The position numbers and the translations under genes were made by a program. Shown here piece after piece: positions 1 to 8,034 of a DNA stretch of 64,000 nt (the first letter of the stretch is position 1; each line of letters starts with the position of its first letter). Source of the stretch: Paludibacter sp. (GTDB lineage: Bacteria > Bacteroidota > Bacteroidia > Bacteroidales > Paludibacteraceae); contig JAQTUE010000006.1 of assembly GCA_028710415.1 (NCBI GenBank), positions 124,001-188,000 of the forward strand, read 5' to 3'. The notes beneath the pieces were generated by a model. It was given only the letters and a program-made list of their open reading frames with translations, was not told the DNA's origin and made no database searches.

Positions 1-873
1 GTACGTATCAATGAGCTTTCAGGCAAGGACCTGAAAAGTGTAAAACTCACTTTCCCAACAATCATAGCCGATGCCTATGAAGTAAACGGCCAGGAAAAGA
101 AGATAGGAAAGGTTGACATGAATAACAGCACGCTCACCTTCGATCTGAGCCATTATACCATCCGGAGTTTTGCAGTTAAACTGAAACCGTCAGTCTATCC
201 TTCTGAAATGTTGGCTCAGGTACCAGTTGATCTTCCTTTTAATGTTGATGTCATCAGTACCGATGAAAACAGGGATGATGGTAACTTTAATAACGACCAG
301 TCCTATCCATCAGAATTGCTTCCTGATGCGATTGAAAGTGAAGGTATTCATTTTGCAATGACACATAAGTCTGAGAGTGAAAACAATGCTGTTGCCTGTA
401 GCGGGCAAACAATCAATCTTCCACAGGGGAATTATACAAAGCTGTATCTGTTGGCTGCAGCAAACGAGGATACCAAGGCTGATTTCAGTGTTGATGGGAA
501 ATCTACATCACTCCTGATTCAACAATGGACAGGCAAGGTAGGCCAATTCTACAACCGAATCTTAAGCCGTGATAACAACTCGGTAGTTGAAATGCAAAAA
601 CCCTATTCAAAGAGCAGTAATATTGCCTGGTATGCTTCGCACGTGCATAGTAGCTATCCATCCAAAAACGAGGCATATCAGTATGGCTACCTCTATAAAT
701 ATGAGATTACTATCCCGGCAGGTGCCAAAACACTTACTTTGCCCGATAATAAGAAAATCAAATTACTCGGTCTAACAGCTGCCAGAAATAATTCCGATAA
801 TGTGACTCCCCTGCAACCCTTGTATGATGATTTCAAGGGGAACCCGGAATTTAAGCTGAGAACTGAAAAGTAA
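1..873 (+). CDS. C-terminal part of a GH38-like alpha-mannosidase (5' end outside window)
   Basis: The reading frame is open from base 1 and ends at TAA 871-873, so only about 290 C-terminal residues are seen. The first M in frame (base 118) is internal. The part starts with a beta-sandwich segment (FDLSHYTIRSFAVKL) of the kind that closes GH38 alpha-mannosidases. A second all-beta domain follows, with DLPFNVDVIS, GQTINLPQGNYTKLYLLAA and QWTGKVGQFYNR, which I associate with the C-terminal extension of Bacteroides GH38 enzymes. The catalytic domain is not in the window, so the family call rests on recall of this tail. The likely role is hydrolysis of alpha-mannosides from glycans. It converges on galM and shares a terminator with it. 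Confidence 0.6.
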   Translation, partial: VRINELSGKDLKSVKLTFPTIIADAYEVNGQEKKIGKVDMNNSTLTFDLSHYTIRSFAVKLKPSVYPSEMLAQVPVDLPFNVDVISTDENRDDGNFNNDQSYPSELLPDAIESEGIHFAMTHKSESENNAVACSGQTINLPQGNYTKLYLLAAANEDTKADFSVDGKSTSLLIQQWTGKVGQFYNRILSRDNNSVVEMQKPYSKSSNIAWYASHVHSSYPSKNEAYQYGYLYKYEITIPAGAKTLTLPDNKKIKLLGLTAARNNSDNVTPLQPLYDDFKGNPEFKLRTEK

Positions 874-899
874 AACCGAAGGTTGTACTTGATTTATAT

Positions 900-934
900 A
901 AAAAGGCAGAAGTTTTAAAACTTCTGCCTTTTTT
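900..934. terminator. Bidirectional intrinsic terminator
   Basis: A perfect 24-nt palindrome (905-928, arms GGCAGAAGTTTT) is preceded by an A-run and followed by a T-run. It therefore works as a rho-independent terminator on both strands. It sits 27 bases after the mannosidase stop and 37 bases after the galM stop, so it serves both convergent genes. Confidence 0.9.
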
Positions 935-970
935 AATGGTAAATGGTACATGACCAAATTGTAAATTCCT

Positions 971-2011
971 TTATTCCGCACTGAATTTATATACGCACCA
1001 TTCGTCGTATTTTCCTTCCGGACGAAGCACGGGACTAGGGAAATGTGCAATGTTCGGGGAATTCGGGAAACCCTGTGTTTCCAGGCAAATAGCATCCTGA
1101 CGGTCGTATTTTTTGCCTTCCTTGCCGGTCACGTTATCAATCCAGTTTCCTGAATAAACCTGCAATCCGGGTTGCGTGGTCATTACTTCCATCTTTCGTC
1201 CGCTGACAGGCTCATAAACAATTCCTGCCAGGGCAAGTTCACCAGCCTGGTGTTTGCGGATACACCAGTTGTTATCCAATCCCCAGCCTGGTACAAATGC
1301 TGGATCGTCAACACGTTCTTCAACTGTTGTCAGGGTACGGAAATCGAATGGAGTTCCTTCCACAGGACGTATTTCACCGGTTAAAGCGAATGATTCATCC
1401 AACACGGTATAGAAATCGGCATTCACCTGTAACTGGTGGTCGCGGATAGTTCCGTTGCCGGCACCTTTCAGGTTAAAGTACGAATGGTTGGTTAACCCAA
1501 TAATGGTGGTTTTATCCGTTGTGGCTTCGTAATGGATTTTTAACTCGTTTTCATCGGATAAAAAGTAAGTGGCAGTAATTGTCAGGTTGCCCGGATATCC
1601 TTCTTCCCCATCCGGTGAGAAAAGTGTCAACACCATTTCCTGTTGGGTCACCGATTTTACAGTCCATACTTTTTCATTGTAGCCATGAATCCCCCCGTGC
1701 AGGGAGTTGGTTCCATTGTTCACCGGAAGCTGGTATTTCTCTCCGTCGAGTGTGAACTTGCCATCCTTGATACGGTTGGCAAAACGTCCGCAAATCGCCC
1801 CAAAATAGATTTCTTTTTCCATCACCTCTTCCAGGGTGTCGAAAGCAAGCACCACATCATCAAATTTGCCATTCTTATCAGCAACCATCAGGCGCAGTAT
1901 CTTGGCCCCGTAATTGGTAATGTCCACCGACATGCCTTTCTTGTTGAAAAGCGTGTACAACGACACCGGTTTACCATCCAGTTCTATCTGTAATTCTTTT
2001 ACTGTCTTCAT
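971..2011 (-). CDS. galM: Aldose 1-epimerase (galactose mutarotase)
   Basis: This 346-aa protein has the usual GalM length and lacks a signal peptide, so it should be cytoplasmic. It interconverts alpha and beta anomers of galactose or glucose ahead of the Leloir pathway. Family motifs are present: NSLHGGIHGYNEKVW with the first catalytic-site His, TNHSYFNLKG with the second, GLDNNWCIRK, and ICLETQGFPNSPN carrying the catalytic-base Glu. It lies downstream of galK on the same strand, separated by about 205 bases of short-repeat DNA, and probably belongs to the same unit. The start MKTVKELQIELDGKP fits the beginning of the mutarotase fold. In the context of the beta-glucan locus it could also help feed glucose anomers, but that is inference. 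Confidence 0.95.
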   Translation of the reverse strand: MKTVKELQIELDGKPVSLYTLFNKKGMSVDITNYGAKILRLMVADKNGKFDDVVLAFDTLEEVMEKEIYFGAICGRFANRIKDGKFTLDGEKYQLPVNNGTNSLHGGIHGYNEKVWTVKSVTQQEMVLTLFSPDGEEGYPGNLTITATYFLSDENELKIHYEATTDKTTIIGLTNHSYFNLKGAGNGTIRDHQLQVNADFYTVLDESFALTGEIRPVEGTPFDFRTLTTVEERVDDPAFVPGWGLDNNWCIRKHQAGELALAGIVYEPVSGRKMEVMTTQPGLQVYSGNWIDNVTGKEGKKYDRQDAICLETQGFPNSPNIAHFPSPVLRPEGKYDEWCVYKFSAE

Positions 2012-2018
2012 CTTTGTT

Positions 2019-2214
2019 TAGTTAATTGGTTGATTAAGTTGATTGGTTAATTAGTTAATTGGTTGATTAAGTTGGATTAAGTTCATTAAGTTGTTTCAGT
2101 TATAGGTTGAATAAATCATGGATTACTTACATTCAAACTTGTCAAATAAAGTAACCGCTATCAACCAATTAACTAATTAACTAATTAACCAATTAACCAA
2201 TCAACCAATACCTA
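2019..2214. repeat. Inverted arrays of 8-bp TTRATTRG units between galK and galM
   Basis: The galK-galM gap holds two arrays of 8-bp units. The left array has units such as TTGATTGG and TTAATTAG (about 2019-2093). The right array has the complementary CAACCAAT and TAACTAAT (about 2161-2213). Together they can fold into a long A/T-rich hairpin with a loop of about 65 nt. The same 8-bp unit forms a pure tandem array at 10408-10503. No ORF of substance lies here. The function is unknown. Confidence 0.8.
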
Positions 2215-2216
2215 AA

Positions 2217-3377
2217 TTAGCTCAATTTACAAGCTCCGTTGCCAATCTCGGCAATATAAAACTCAGGCTTGATACCTATTTTTGCTTCATAGGCTTTACC
2301 TACTTTGTCAATAAAAGTATCGATTGCTTCGTCTTTTACCAGGGATACGGTACAACCACCAAAGCCACCACCGGTCATACGTGAACCGATAACGCCTTCA
2401 ATTTTCCAGGCTTCTTCAGCCATAGTGTCCAGTTCAGGGCCGGTAACTTCGTAATCGTCGCGCAGGGAAACGTGCGATGCATTCATCAGTTTGCCGAATT
2501 TTACCAGGTCACCTGCTTTCAATGCTTTTACAGCATCTGCTGTACGTTGTACTTCACCAACCACGTGGCGGGCGCGTTTGTGGGCAGTAACATCGGTAAT
2601 AGCCGTTTCAATTGATTTGAATTCAGCCTCTGTCAGTTCAGCCAGGTATTTCAGCGGACGAACTTTGTTCAGTTGTTCTACAGCAAGTTTGCATTCCGCT
2701 ACCCGTTGGTTGTAAGCACCTGAGTCCAGTTTGTGCGGGCTGTGAGTATTTGAAATAAGGATTTTTACGCCTTCCAGTTTTACCGGAACCAGTTCGAAAT
2801 CCAGTGTGTCGCAATTTAAATGGATGGCATGGTCTTTGGCACCATTCGCCGAAGCAAACTGGTCCATGATACCGCAGTTTACAAATGCGAATTCATGTTC
2901 CGCTTTCTGTCCAATCTGAGCCAATACCGTACGGTTGAAGTTGGTTCCCAGTTGGTCGTTCAGTGCATAAGCTGTAACTACTTCCAGGGCAGCTGATGAA
3001 GAAAGTCCTGCTCCGTTTGGAACATTGCCCCAGATTAAAATATCATATCCTTCTTTTATTTCAATGCCACGTTTGATAAATTGAGCAAAAACACCCAGTG
3101 GATAATTCACCCAGGTCTTATCCAGTGGAGTAGTGAGTTGGTCTAAGCCAAGTTCTGTTACTTCCGGTTGATTCAATGAACGAAACCTCACTGTCTTGCC
3201 TCCGTTTTTACGAAGCAACAAATAAGTTCCGAAACTAAGGGCGCAAGGAAAAACCGAACCGCCATTATAGTCGGTATGTTCTCCGATAAGGTTTACACGT
3301 CCTGGTGCAAAATACACTGCATCAGCTTCTTGGTTGTAAGCTGTCAGAAAAGCAGATTTTAATTCTGTTGGGGTCAT
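2217..3377 (-). CDS. galK: Galactokinase
   Basis: This 386-aa cytoplasmic GHMP-family kinase makes galactose-1-phosphate from galactose and ATP. All three signatures are intact: the galactokinase motif GRVNLIGEHTDYNGGSVFP near residue 26, the ATP-binding GHMP motif GNVPNGAGLSSSAALE near residue 120, and the C-terminal MTGGGFGGCTVSLV near residue 335. NCGIMDQFASANG carries the catalytic Asp region. The start MTPTELKSAFL is normal for the family. galM follows downstream on the same strand. No good TAnnTTTG box is evident upstream. A one-mismatch version (minus-strand TTAATTTG) lies about 35 bases before the start. Confidence 0.96.
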   Translation of the reverse strand: MTPTELKSAFLTAYNQEADAVYFAPGRVNLIGEHTDYNGGSVFPCALSFGTYLLLRKNGGKTVRFRSLNQPEVTELGLDQLTTPLDKTWVNYPLGVFAQFIKRGIEIKEGYDILIWGNVPNGAGLSSSAALEVVTAYALNDQLGTNFNRTVLAQIGQKAEHEFAFVNCGIMDQFASANGAKDHAIHLNCDTLDFELVPVKLEGVKILISNTHSPHKLDSGAYNQRVAECKLAVEQLNKVRPLKYLAELTEAEFKSIETAITDVTAHKRARHVVGEVQRTADAVKALKAGDLVKFGKLMNASHVSLRDDYEVTGPELDTMAEEAWKIEGVIGSRMTGGGFGGCTVSLVKDEAIDTFIDKVGKAYEAKIGIKPEFYIAEIGNGACKLS

Positions 3378-3764
3378 AAAAATATTTTATTAGTTGAGTA
3401 TAAGCCTACAAATTAACCTAAAAAAACCTGATTTTTCCCGATTTTTTTCATGTTTTACAGCAGGTGCCCTGAAATATAACAGGATTTAAGATTTATACAG
3501 ATTGTTGTACCACCTGCAAGGTCCGAATAACTCGCTGAAACAGGTAAAATTCGGTATGCTATTTCGTTTTGGTATCCGATGGCATTTATTTGTTGTTCAT
3601 TAATAGTTTGTCCATGTAAACCATGTATAGAAGTAATAGAGGCAATTAAATGTCTGAATTTAAATTATTTGTTCTTTTCTTCTGAACCTCAAAACGACTA
3701 ATTCCAGCGGGTATGTGTGACTGTCCGGAATTGTATTTCGATTTTCCGTTAGGATAGAAAACGG

Positions 3765-4073
3765 CATTAAGTTGAGGCTCTTTTTCTAATTCAAATCGAT
3801 TGAATTCAGTTTGTACTTGTTTTAGGTTGAGAGAGGGTTCATTGAGGGTTCATTGAGGGTTGGTTGAGGGTTGGTTGAGGTAAACCTCATTGAACCCTCT
3901 CTCAACCCCCTCTGAACGCTCTTGAAAATGTCTTTGAACAAAGAATGAATGGAGTTGAAATTCAAAATGAATTCAAATGGGTTGAATTGCAAAAAATGGA
4001 ACAAAATCATGGGTGTTTGGGAATCAAGTTCAAAATGGGCTTCAATGCTACCCAACGTACATCAATCGATGGT
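3765..4073. repeat. Long intergenic repeat with 11-bp-periodic hairpin, copy 1
   Basis: The core is four tandem 11-bp units at 3833-3876 (GAGGGTTCATT twice, then GAGGGTTGGTT twice). It continues into GAGG-TAAA-CCTC at 3877-3888 and then the complementary ATTGAACCCTCTCTCAACC, so the block folds on itself. The flank TTCAAATCGATTGAATTC (about 3790-3807) is also a dyad. A diverged full-length copy lies at about 54008-54326 with five units instead of four, and a G/C-rich relative at 29839-29971. Confidence 0.85.
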
Positions 4074-4328
4074 GATTGAATTAAAGATCTGATCTTTACA
4101 GTTTTAAAAAAGTGCGATATTCATTTATTCGCCCTGTTTAATCGAATTTACGACGAATAAAAATGATGCATTTGGATAAGCCATAGTCGATGCATGGACG
4201 ATCATAGAATGAATCAGGTTGAAAGATTAAATGGTTGATTGGTTGATTTGTTTTGCATGGTGGGCCATTAGAGAACCTGAAAACTCTTCAATCTATGCGC
4301 AATGGATTAATCATGAACTACATAAAAA

Positions 4329-4365
4329 ATACAAGGGACACAAAATACGTTTGTGTCCCTTGTAT
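4329..4365 (-). terminator. Perfect 16-bp hairpin, possible terminator of the upstream regulator gene
   Basis: ATACAAGGGACACAAA (4329-4344) and its exact complement (4350-4365) are separated by 5 bases. Read on the minus strand the stem is followed by a run of T, which suits a terminator for the regulator gene ending at 4769. It lies 400 bases past that stop with a MITE in between, so the MITE may have separated gene and terminator. Confidence 0.6.
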
Positions 4366-4414
4366 AAAAACTTTCAAAACAAATCCAGAAGTATGCCTGG
4401 CAGTATTTTACTTA

Positions 4415-4651
4415 TAAAAGTGGTTCTACAGGGTTTGTTGTGAAACCGATAAAAACAACTAAATAGTTCACCACAAAAGTTACAAAAGAACGCAAAAGCA
4501 CAAATTCTTTTAAAAATTCAGAACTCGTTTAATAGCAATCCTTTTGTGTTCTTCTACTTAATGATTTCAAATATTAAACTTTTGTGGTTGCTTTTGTCAC
4601 TTTTGTAGTTTAAAATATTTCTTCACTGGAATACCATTAGAACCATAAAAG
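4415..4651. mobile_element. MITE-like element, copy 1 (225 bp plus 6-bp target duplications)
   Basis: The element spans 4421-4645 and begins TGGTTCTA and ends TAGAACCA, exact 8-bp terminal inverted repeats. It is flanked on both sides by TAAAAG (4415-4420 and 4646-4651), a 6-bp target-site duplication. The interior is A/T-rich, carries subterminal CACAAAAG-type inverted segments and encodes nothing. A second 225-bp copy at 53304-53528 has different flanking duplications, which supports transposition. No transposase for it is in the window. Confidence 0.85.
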
Positions 4652-4768
4652 TAAGTATACATGCAGGGGAAGCCTATGGGTTTCTATTTACCGGCAAAGG
4701 TATTCAGTTTCTGTTTTAGTCCTTTGGTTCATGTTGTAATTTAACTACATTGGTTGATTTATAAATAT

Positions 4769-7663
4769 TTAAAAATTCTGCAGGTATTCAGACAGATTGA
4801 TATCCCGGTCGAGTTCCATTTTTTTGCGCAGGCGGTAGCGGCTCATTTCGACACTGCGGAACGACATGTTGAGCAGCGGTGCAATGTCTTTGGAGGACAG
4901 GTCCATTTTCAGGTAGGCGCATAACTTTTTGTCGCTGATAGTCAGGTTTGGATACCGCTCGCTGAGGCGCATCAGGTAGTTTTCGTACACCAGGTCAAAA
5001 TTCTCGGCAAAGCGTTTCCAGTTGTTATCGTGTTCGATGTTGTGCTTAATTTCGTCCTGCATCTTAGTTATTTCTTTCAGGATGGATTTGGGTTCGGAAC
5101 GATCGGTAATTTCGGTGGCCACCTTTGTCAGGTTTTGCGAAATGTCGAGCAGGATTTCATTCTTACGGATCAAATTCATCGTTGAACTCGCTAATTCCTG
5201 TGACTTATGGCGCAGGTCATAGTTCAAGCGCTGGTTCTTTAATTCAATGATTTCCTTCCTTTTTTCTTTAGCATCTTCCTCGAAACGCTTCTCCTGTTCT
5301 TTCAGTTCCAGTTCCTTCTGTGCTTCCATTTCGCGTGCCCCTTTTTCGGAGTGGGTCTTAATAAAGACAAAGAGCATGTAAATAAGGAAACAGAACAATA
5401 TAAAATAAACGACATTGGCCACCTTGCTTTCATACCAGGGTGGCAGGATGGTAAATTCGTAGGAGGTCTCCACCGGTTTGGCTTCCAGCAGGCTTTTGGC
5501 CCTGACCCTGAAAGTGTACGTTCCCTTTTTAAGTTTTGTATATTCCTTCGAATTACCCGGAGTATAGGCCGACCATTTGGAATCGTATTTGTCGAGCAGA
5601 TAGCTGTAGGTCACCGCTGCTTCGTTCCGGTATTCGGGAGCGACGTATTCGAACCGGACAGAATTATGCATGTGGTCAAATTCCGGTACCTGATTGTTAC
5701 CTGCAGATGGCTGGTATCCACTCACCACAGAGTCACGTTCGTTGGTCAGGTAGACATTGCGGATAGACACTTTAAAGATACTTTTCGCCTTGTTTGATTT
5801 CGATACGTCAATCCATGAGAAACCATCCTCGGTACTGATAATGATGTTGTTATCGTTTATAAAATTAAAATGTTCGAAACCGCTGATCAATTTATTCTTT
5901 AAAGTTGAAAATGACAAGGTATCCAGTTTGTAGGTATTGTTTTTCTGTTTAAAGGCTCCTCCGATATATGAAAAGGAAGAACACCACAGGTCGCCTTTTG
6001 GTGATTCTGTCAATCTGATGGAGTGCGAAGGAACTCCAAATATTTTCTGAAGTTCAAGTGACCTGTCGATGTGTTTGGTAACATCATTATAAGTAAAAAA
6101 TCCGCTTTGAGTGGAGAAAACAATTTTGTTATTTAACCGATACAGGGTATTATCCCGATTTGTAGGAAAAATCAAAGGCAGGTTGAACTGTTCTACTTTG
6201 GAAACACTGTCCAGCCGGGCATTGAGAGTCAGCCTGGATATCCCCTTGATCCAGTGGTTAAACCAGATGCATCCATCGTTGTCTTCCTCGAACATGCCAC
6301 CGGTATCAGTGAACCCTTTGAGGAAATTGGAGAGTTTCCATTTGCCACCTGCTTTTTTCAGGATAAAGAAACCCTGGTAGGAGCACCCCAGGATACAGCC
6401 GGGTGAATGGTGCAATTCGCGGAATCCCCAGGTGCCGAGAATTCCCGGTATTTGTTCCACTTTATTGTCTACAACCATAAATGCCCCGTGGTCGGTACCG
6501 CAGAAAATGGTATTATCGATTTGTGTCAGGCTCCATACCTGCCCCTGCATTTTAGGCAGCAGTTTTACGGGCAGCGGGTTTGGGGAACTGGGAATCGGGT
6601 ACGTTGTGGTATACAATCCCTGGTTGGTGCCCAGATACAATATGTTTTTGCGGATGAAGGAGCTATAGCCCGCGCCAAAAGTCTGGCTGTTCCCAAAAAG
6701 GTCGTACACCGGCGAATTAATGAGGACGTAATCAATCCCTTTGTCCAACCCGAGCCAGAGGTTGTGCTGATGGTCAAAGGCAATGCTTAAGATCGTATTG
6801 TTTTGCATGCCTGAGAAAGTATTCGAAAAAAGGTTTGTGTTCGAAACCAGGTCCTTGACTACCAGTCCATCCCGTACAGTTCCCAATGCAAGCTTTGACC
6901 CTTCGATGGTGGCACAAAACACCTGGTTTTCTGAAAGGAACGCATCGATATCGGTTTTAAAAGGGTCAACCCGTTCGCCATTAAAAACAAATAAGCCATA
7001 AAAATCAGTTACAAACAATATCCTGGTTTTCTCGAAAGGCAAAATGGCGCATATCTTCTTGTTTCGAAGCACATCGGCATTCGGGAACTTCATAAACATA
7101 TTCCCGTTCAAAAACGAAGGGCCTTCCTGAAAGTTGGATATAATCAACGAATTATTGACATCGGCTGAGCAATCGATTTTATTCCTGAATGAAAAGCGGG
7201 TCATTTTGTTTTTCCTCAAACTAAAGATCTCTTTATCACCCTGAAAATAAAAAGTATTATCGATTTTATGGATGTTCCATATCTCGGTAAAGTTTTTGTC
7301 GGCAGGCTTAATTTTGTCAATCAAGGTATTGTATTTCAGTATGCCGGAAGCATTGCGGGCATAGTAGCCAAATTCATTAAAAGCGCCGGCGTAGATACGG
7401 TCGGATTGTTCGTCGTAGTACAAGGAGCGGACATTTGTATAATTCTTTATGGGATAGGTGGTCCATCGATTCCCATCGAACTCCAGCAGGCCTTTGTTAT
7501 TGGCAAAATACATCCAATCGTTGTTGTGTTGGATAATATGCCAGTTTTGGGTACCGGCCATAGAAACCTTGCGGTTGAAGTTACGAATGGATGGTTGGAT
7601 GGCAAAAATAGTCCCCTGAAAAACGAGCATTAAAAGGATAAAACATCGGTAGGAATTTCTCAT
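4769..7663 (-). CDS. Membrane sensor-regulator: propeller, Y_Y_Y domain, LuxR-type HTH
   Basis: The 964-aa protein starts with a signal peptide (MRNSYRCFILLMLVFQGTIF). A periplasmic two-component-propeller region of about 600 residues follows, with repeated [N/G]-hydrophobic-W-hydrophobic-G blades such as NLWLGLDKGIDYV. A Y_Y_Y domain (about 670-740, ending KGTYTFRVRAKS) precedes one membrane helix (about 748-770). After it come a charged coiled coil (about 775-830) and a C-terminal helix-turn-helix (about 904-964, DLSSKDIAPLLNMSFRSVEMSR). It lacks the histidine-kinase and receiver domains of classical hybrid systems, so a periplasmic ligand would be coupled directly to a membrane-tethered DNA-binding domain. 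It is divergent from unit A, and a paralogue of almost equal length lies at 56483-59371. It probably senses glucan oligomers and activates the locus. The ligand is inferred. Confidence 0.88.
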   Translation of the reverse strand: MRNSYRCFILLMLVFQGTIFAIQPSIRNFNRKVSMAGTQNWHIIQHNNDWMYFANNKGLLEFDGNRWTTYPIKNYTNVRSLYYDEQSDRIYAGAFNEFGYYARNASGILKYNTLIDKIKPADKNFTEIWNIHKIDNTFYFQGDKEIFSLRKNKMTRFSFRNKIDCSADVNNSLIISNFQEGPSFLNGNMFMKFPNADVLRNKKICAILPFEKTRILFVTDFYGLFVFNGERVDPFKTDIDAFLSENQVFCATIEGSKLALGTVRDGLVVKDLVSNTNLFSNTFSGMQNNTILSIAFDHQHNLWLGLDKGIDYVLINSPVYDLFGNSQTFGAGYSSFIRKNILYLGTNQGLYTTTYPIPSSPNPLPVKLLPKMQGQVWSLTQIDNTIFCGTDHGAFMVVDNKVEQIPGILGTWGFRELHHSPGCILGCSYQGFFILKKAGGKWKLSNFLKGFTDTGGMFEEDNDGCIWFNHWIKGISRLTLNARLDSVSKVEQFNLPLIFPTNRDNTLYRLNNKIVFSTQSGFFTYNDVTKHIDRSLELQKIFGVPSHSIRLTESPKGDLWCSSFSYIGGAFKQKNNTYKLDTLSFSTLKNKLISGFEHFNFINDNNIIISTEDGFSWIDVSKSNKAKSIFKVSIRNVYLTNERDSVVSGYQPSAGNNQVPEFDHMHNSVRFEYVAPEYRNEAAVTYSYLLDKYDSKWSAYTPGNSKEYTKLKKGTYTFRVRAKSLLEAKPVETSYEFTILPPWYESKVANVVYFILFCFLIYMLFVFIKTHSEKGAREMEAQKELELKEQEKRFEEDAKEKRKEIIELKNQRLNYDLRHKSQELASSTMNLIRKNEILLDISQNLTKVATEITDRSEPKSILKEITKMQDEIKHNIEHDNNWKRFAENFDLVYENYLMRLSERYPNLTISDKKLCAYLKMDLSSKDIAPLLNMSFRSVEMSRYRLRKKMELDRDINLSEYLQNF

Positions 7664-7771
7664 AGATGATAAAGGGATTGTAAAATAAATTAATAAACCG
7701 GGTATTGCAGTTTTTTGTTGAATTCAGTTCAATTTTAGTCGTTTTTTTTTGGTTATAAAGTATGTTGATAT

Positions 7772-7919
7772 ATGTTATACAACATAAAAAACTATAAATT
7801 GCAAAAATTCAGCATTTTACAGCTATTGATGTAGTGGAAATGTTGTGGTCGGAATTGCCCTGAGTAGAGTTTTTGTGAGGAGAAAAATTAGGGCTGAGTG
7901 AAGAATATAAATAAATTTG
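7772..7919 (+). promoter_or_regulatory. Promoter module A: dyad, TGC block, TTTTTGTGAGG, -7 box
   Basis: It drives unit A (GH3 at 8035). Elements are the dyad ATGTT-N4-AACAT (7772-7785), TGCAAAAATTCAGCAT (7800-7815), TTTTTGTGAGG (7870-7880) and a Bacteroidota -7 box TAAATTTG (7912-7919). The dyad end to the -7 start is 127 nt, identical in modules B (30574-30721) and C (59457-59604). TTTTTGTGAGG lies about 31 nt before the -7 box, where an activator would touch polymerase. It sits in the divergent gap beside regulator 1. That the regulator binds here is inference. Confidence 0.8.
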
Positions 7920-8034
7920 CATTATCCAATTTTAAACTCCTGATGATAAATTTAGCATAGAGAAGATTTGTTGAGATTGAAAGCATAATTGGGTCAAAGC
8001 ACCGGAATCATATAATTTTAAATAAAGGTATAGT

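Larger units (their letters stand above)
3378..4768. other. Non-coding, repeat-rich gap between galK and the regulator
   Basis: No convincing gene lies in these 1.4 kb. Short ORFs here fall inside repeats and have no recognisable domains. The gap contains a roughly 310-bp repeat built around an 11-bp-periodic hairpin (3765-4073), an isolated perfect hairpin (4329-4365) and a 225-bp MITE (4421-4645). The remaining bases are A/T-rich and unremarkable. Confidence 0.8.

Noticed and set aside
3822-4055. 77-aa minus-strand ORF
   Set aside because: It lies wholly inside the 11-bp-periodic repeat and its flank; composition follows the repeat and there is no start context or domain.
4231-4443. 70-aa plus-strand ORF
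   Set aside because: It crosses a perfect hairpin and runs into the MITE; no similarity or start signal.
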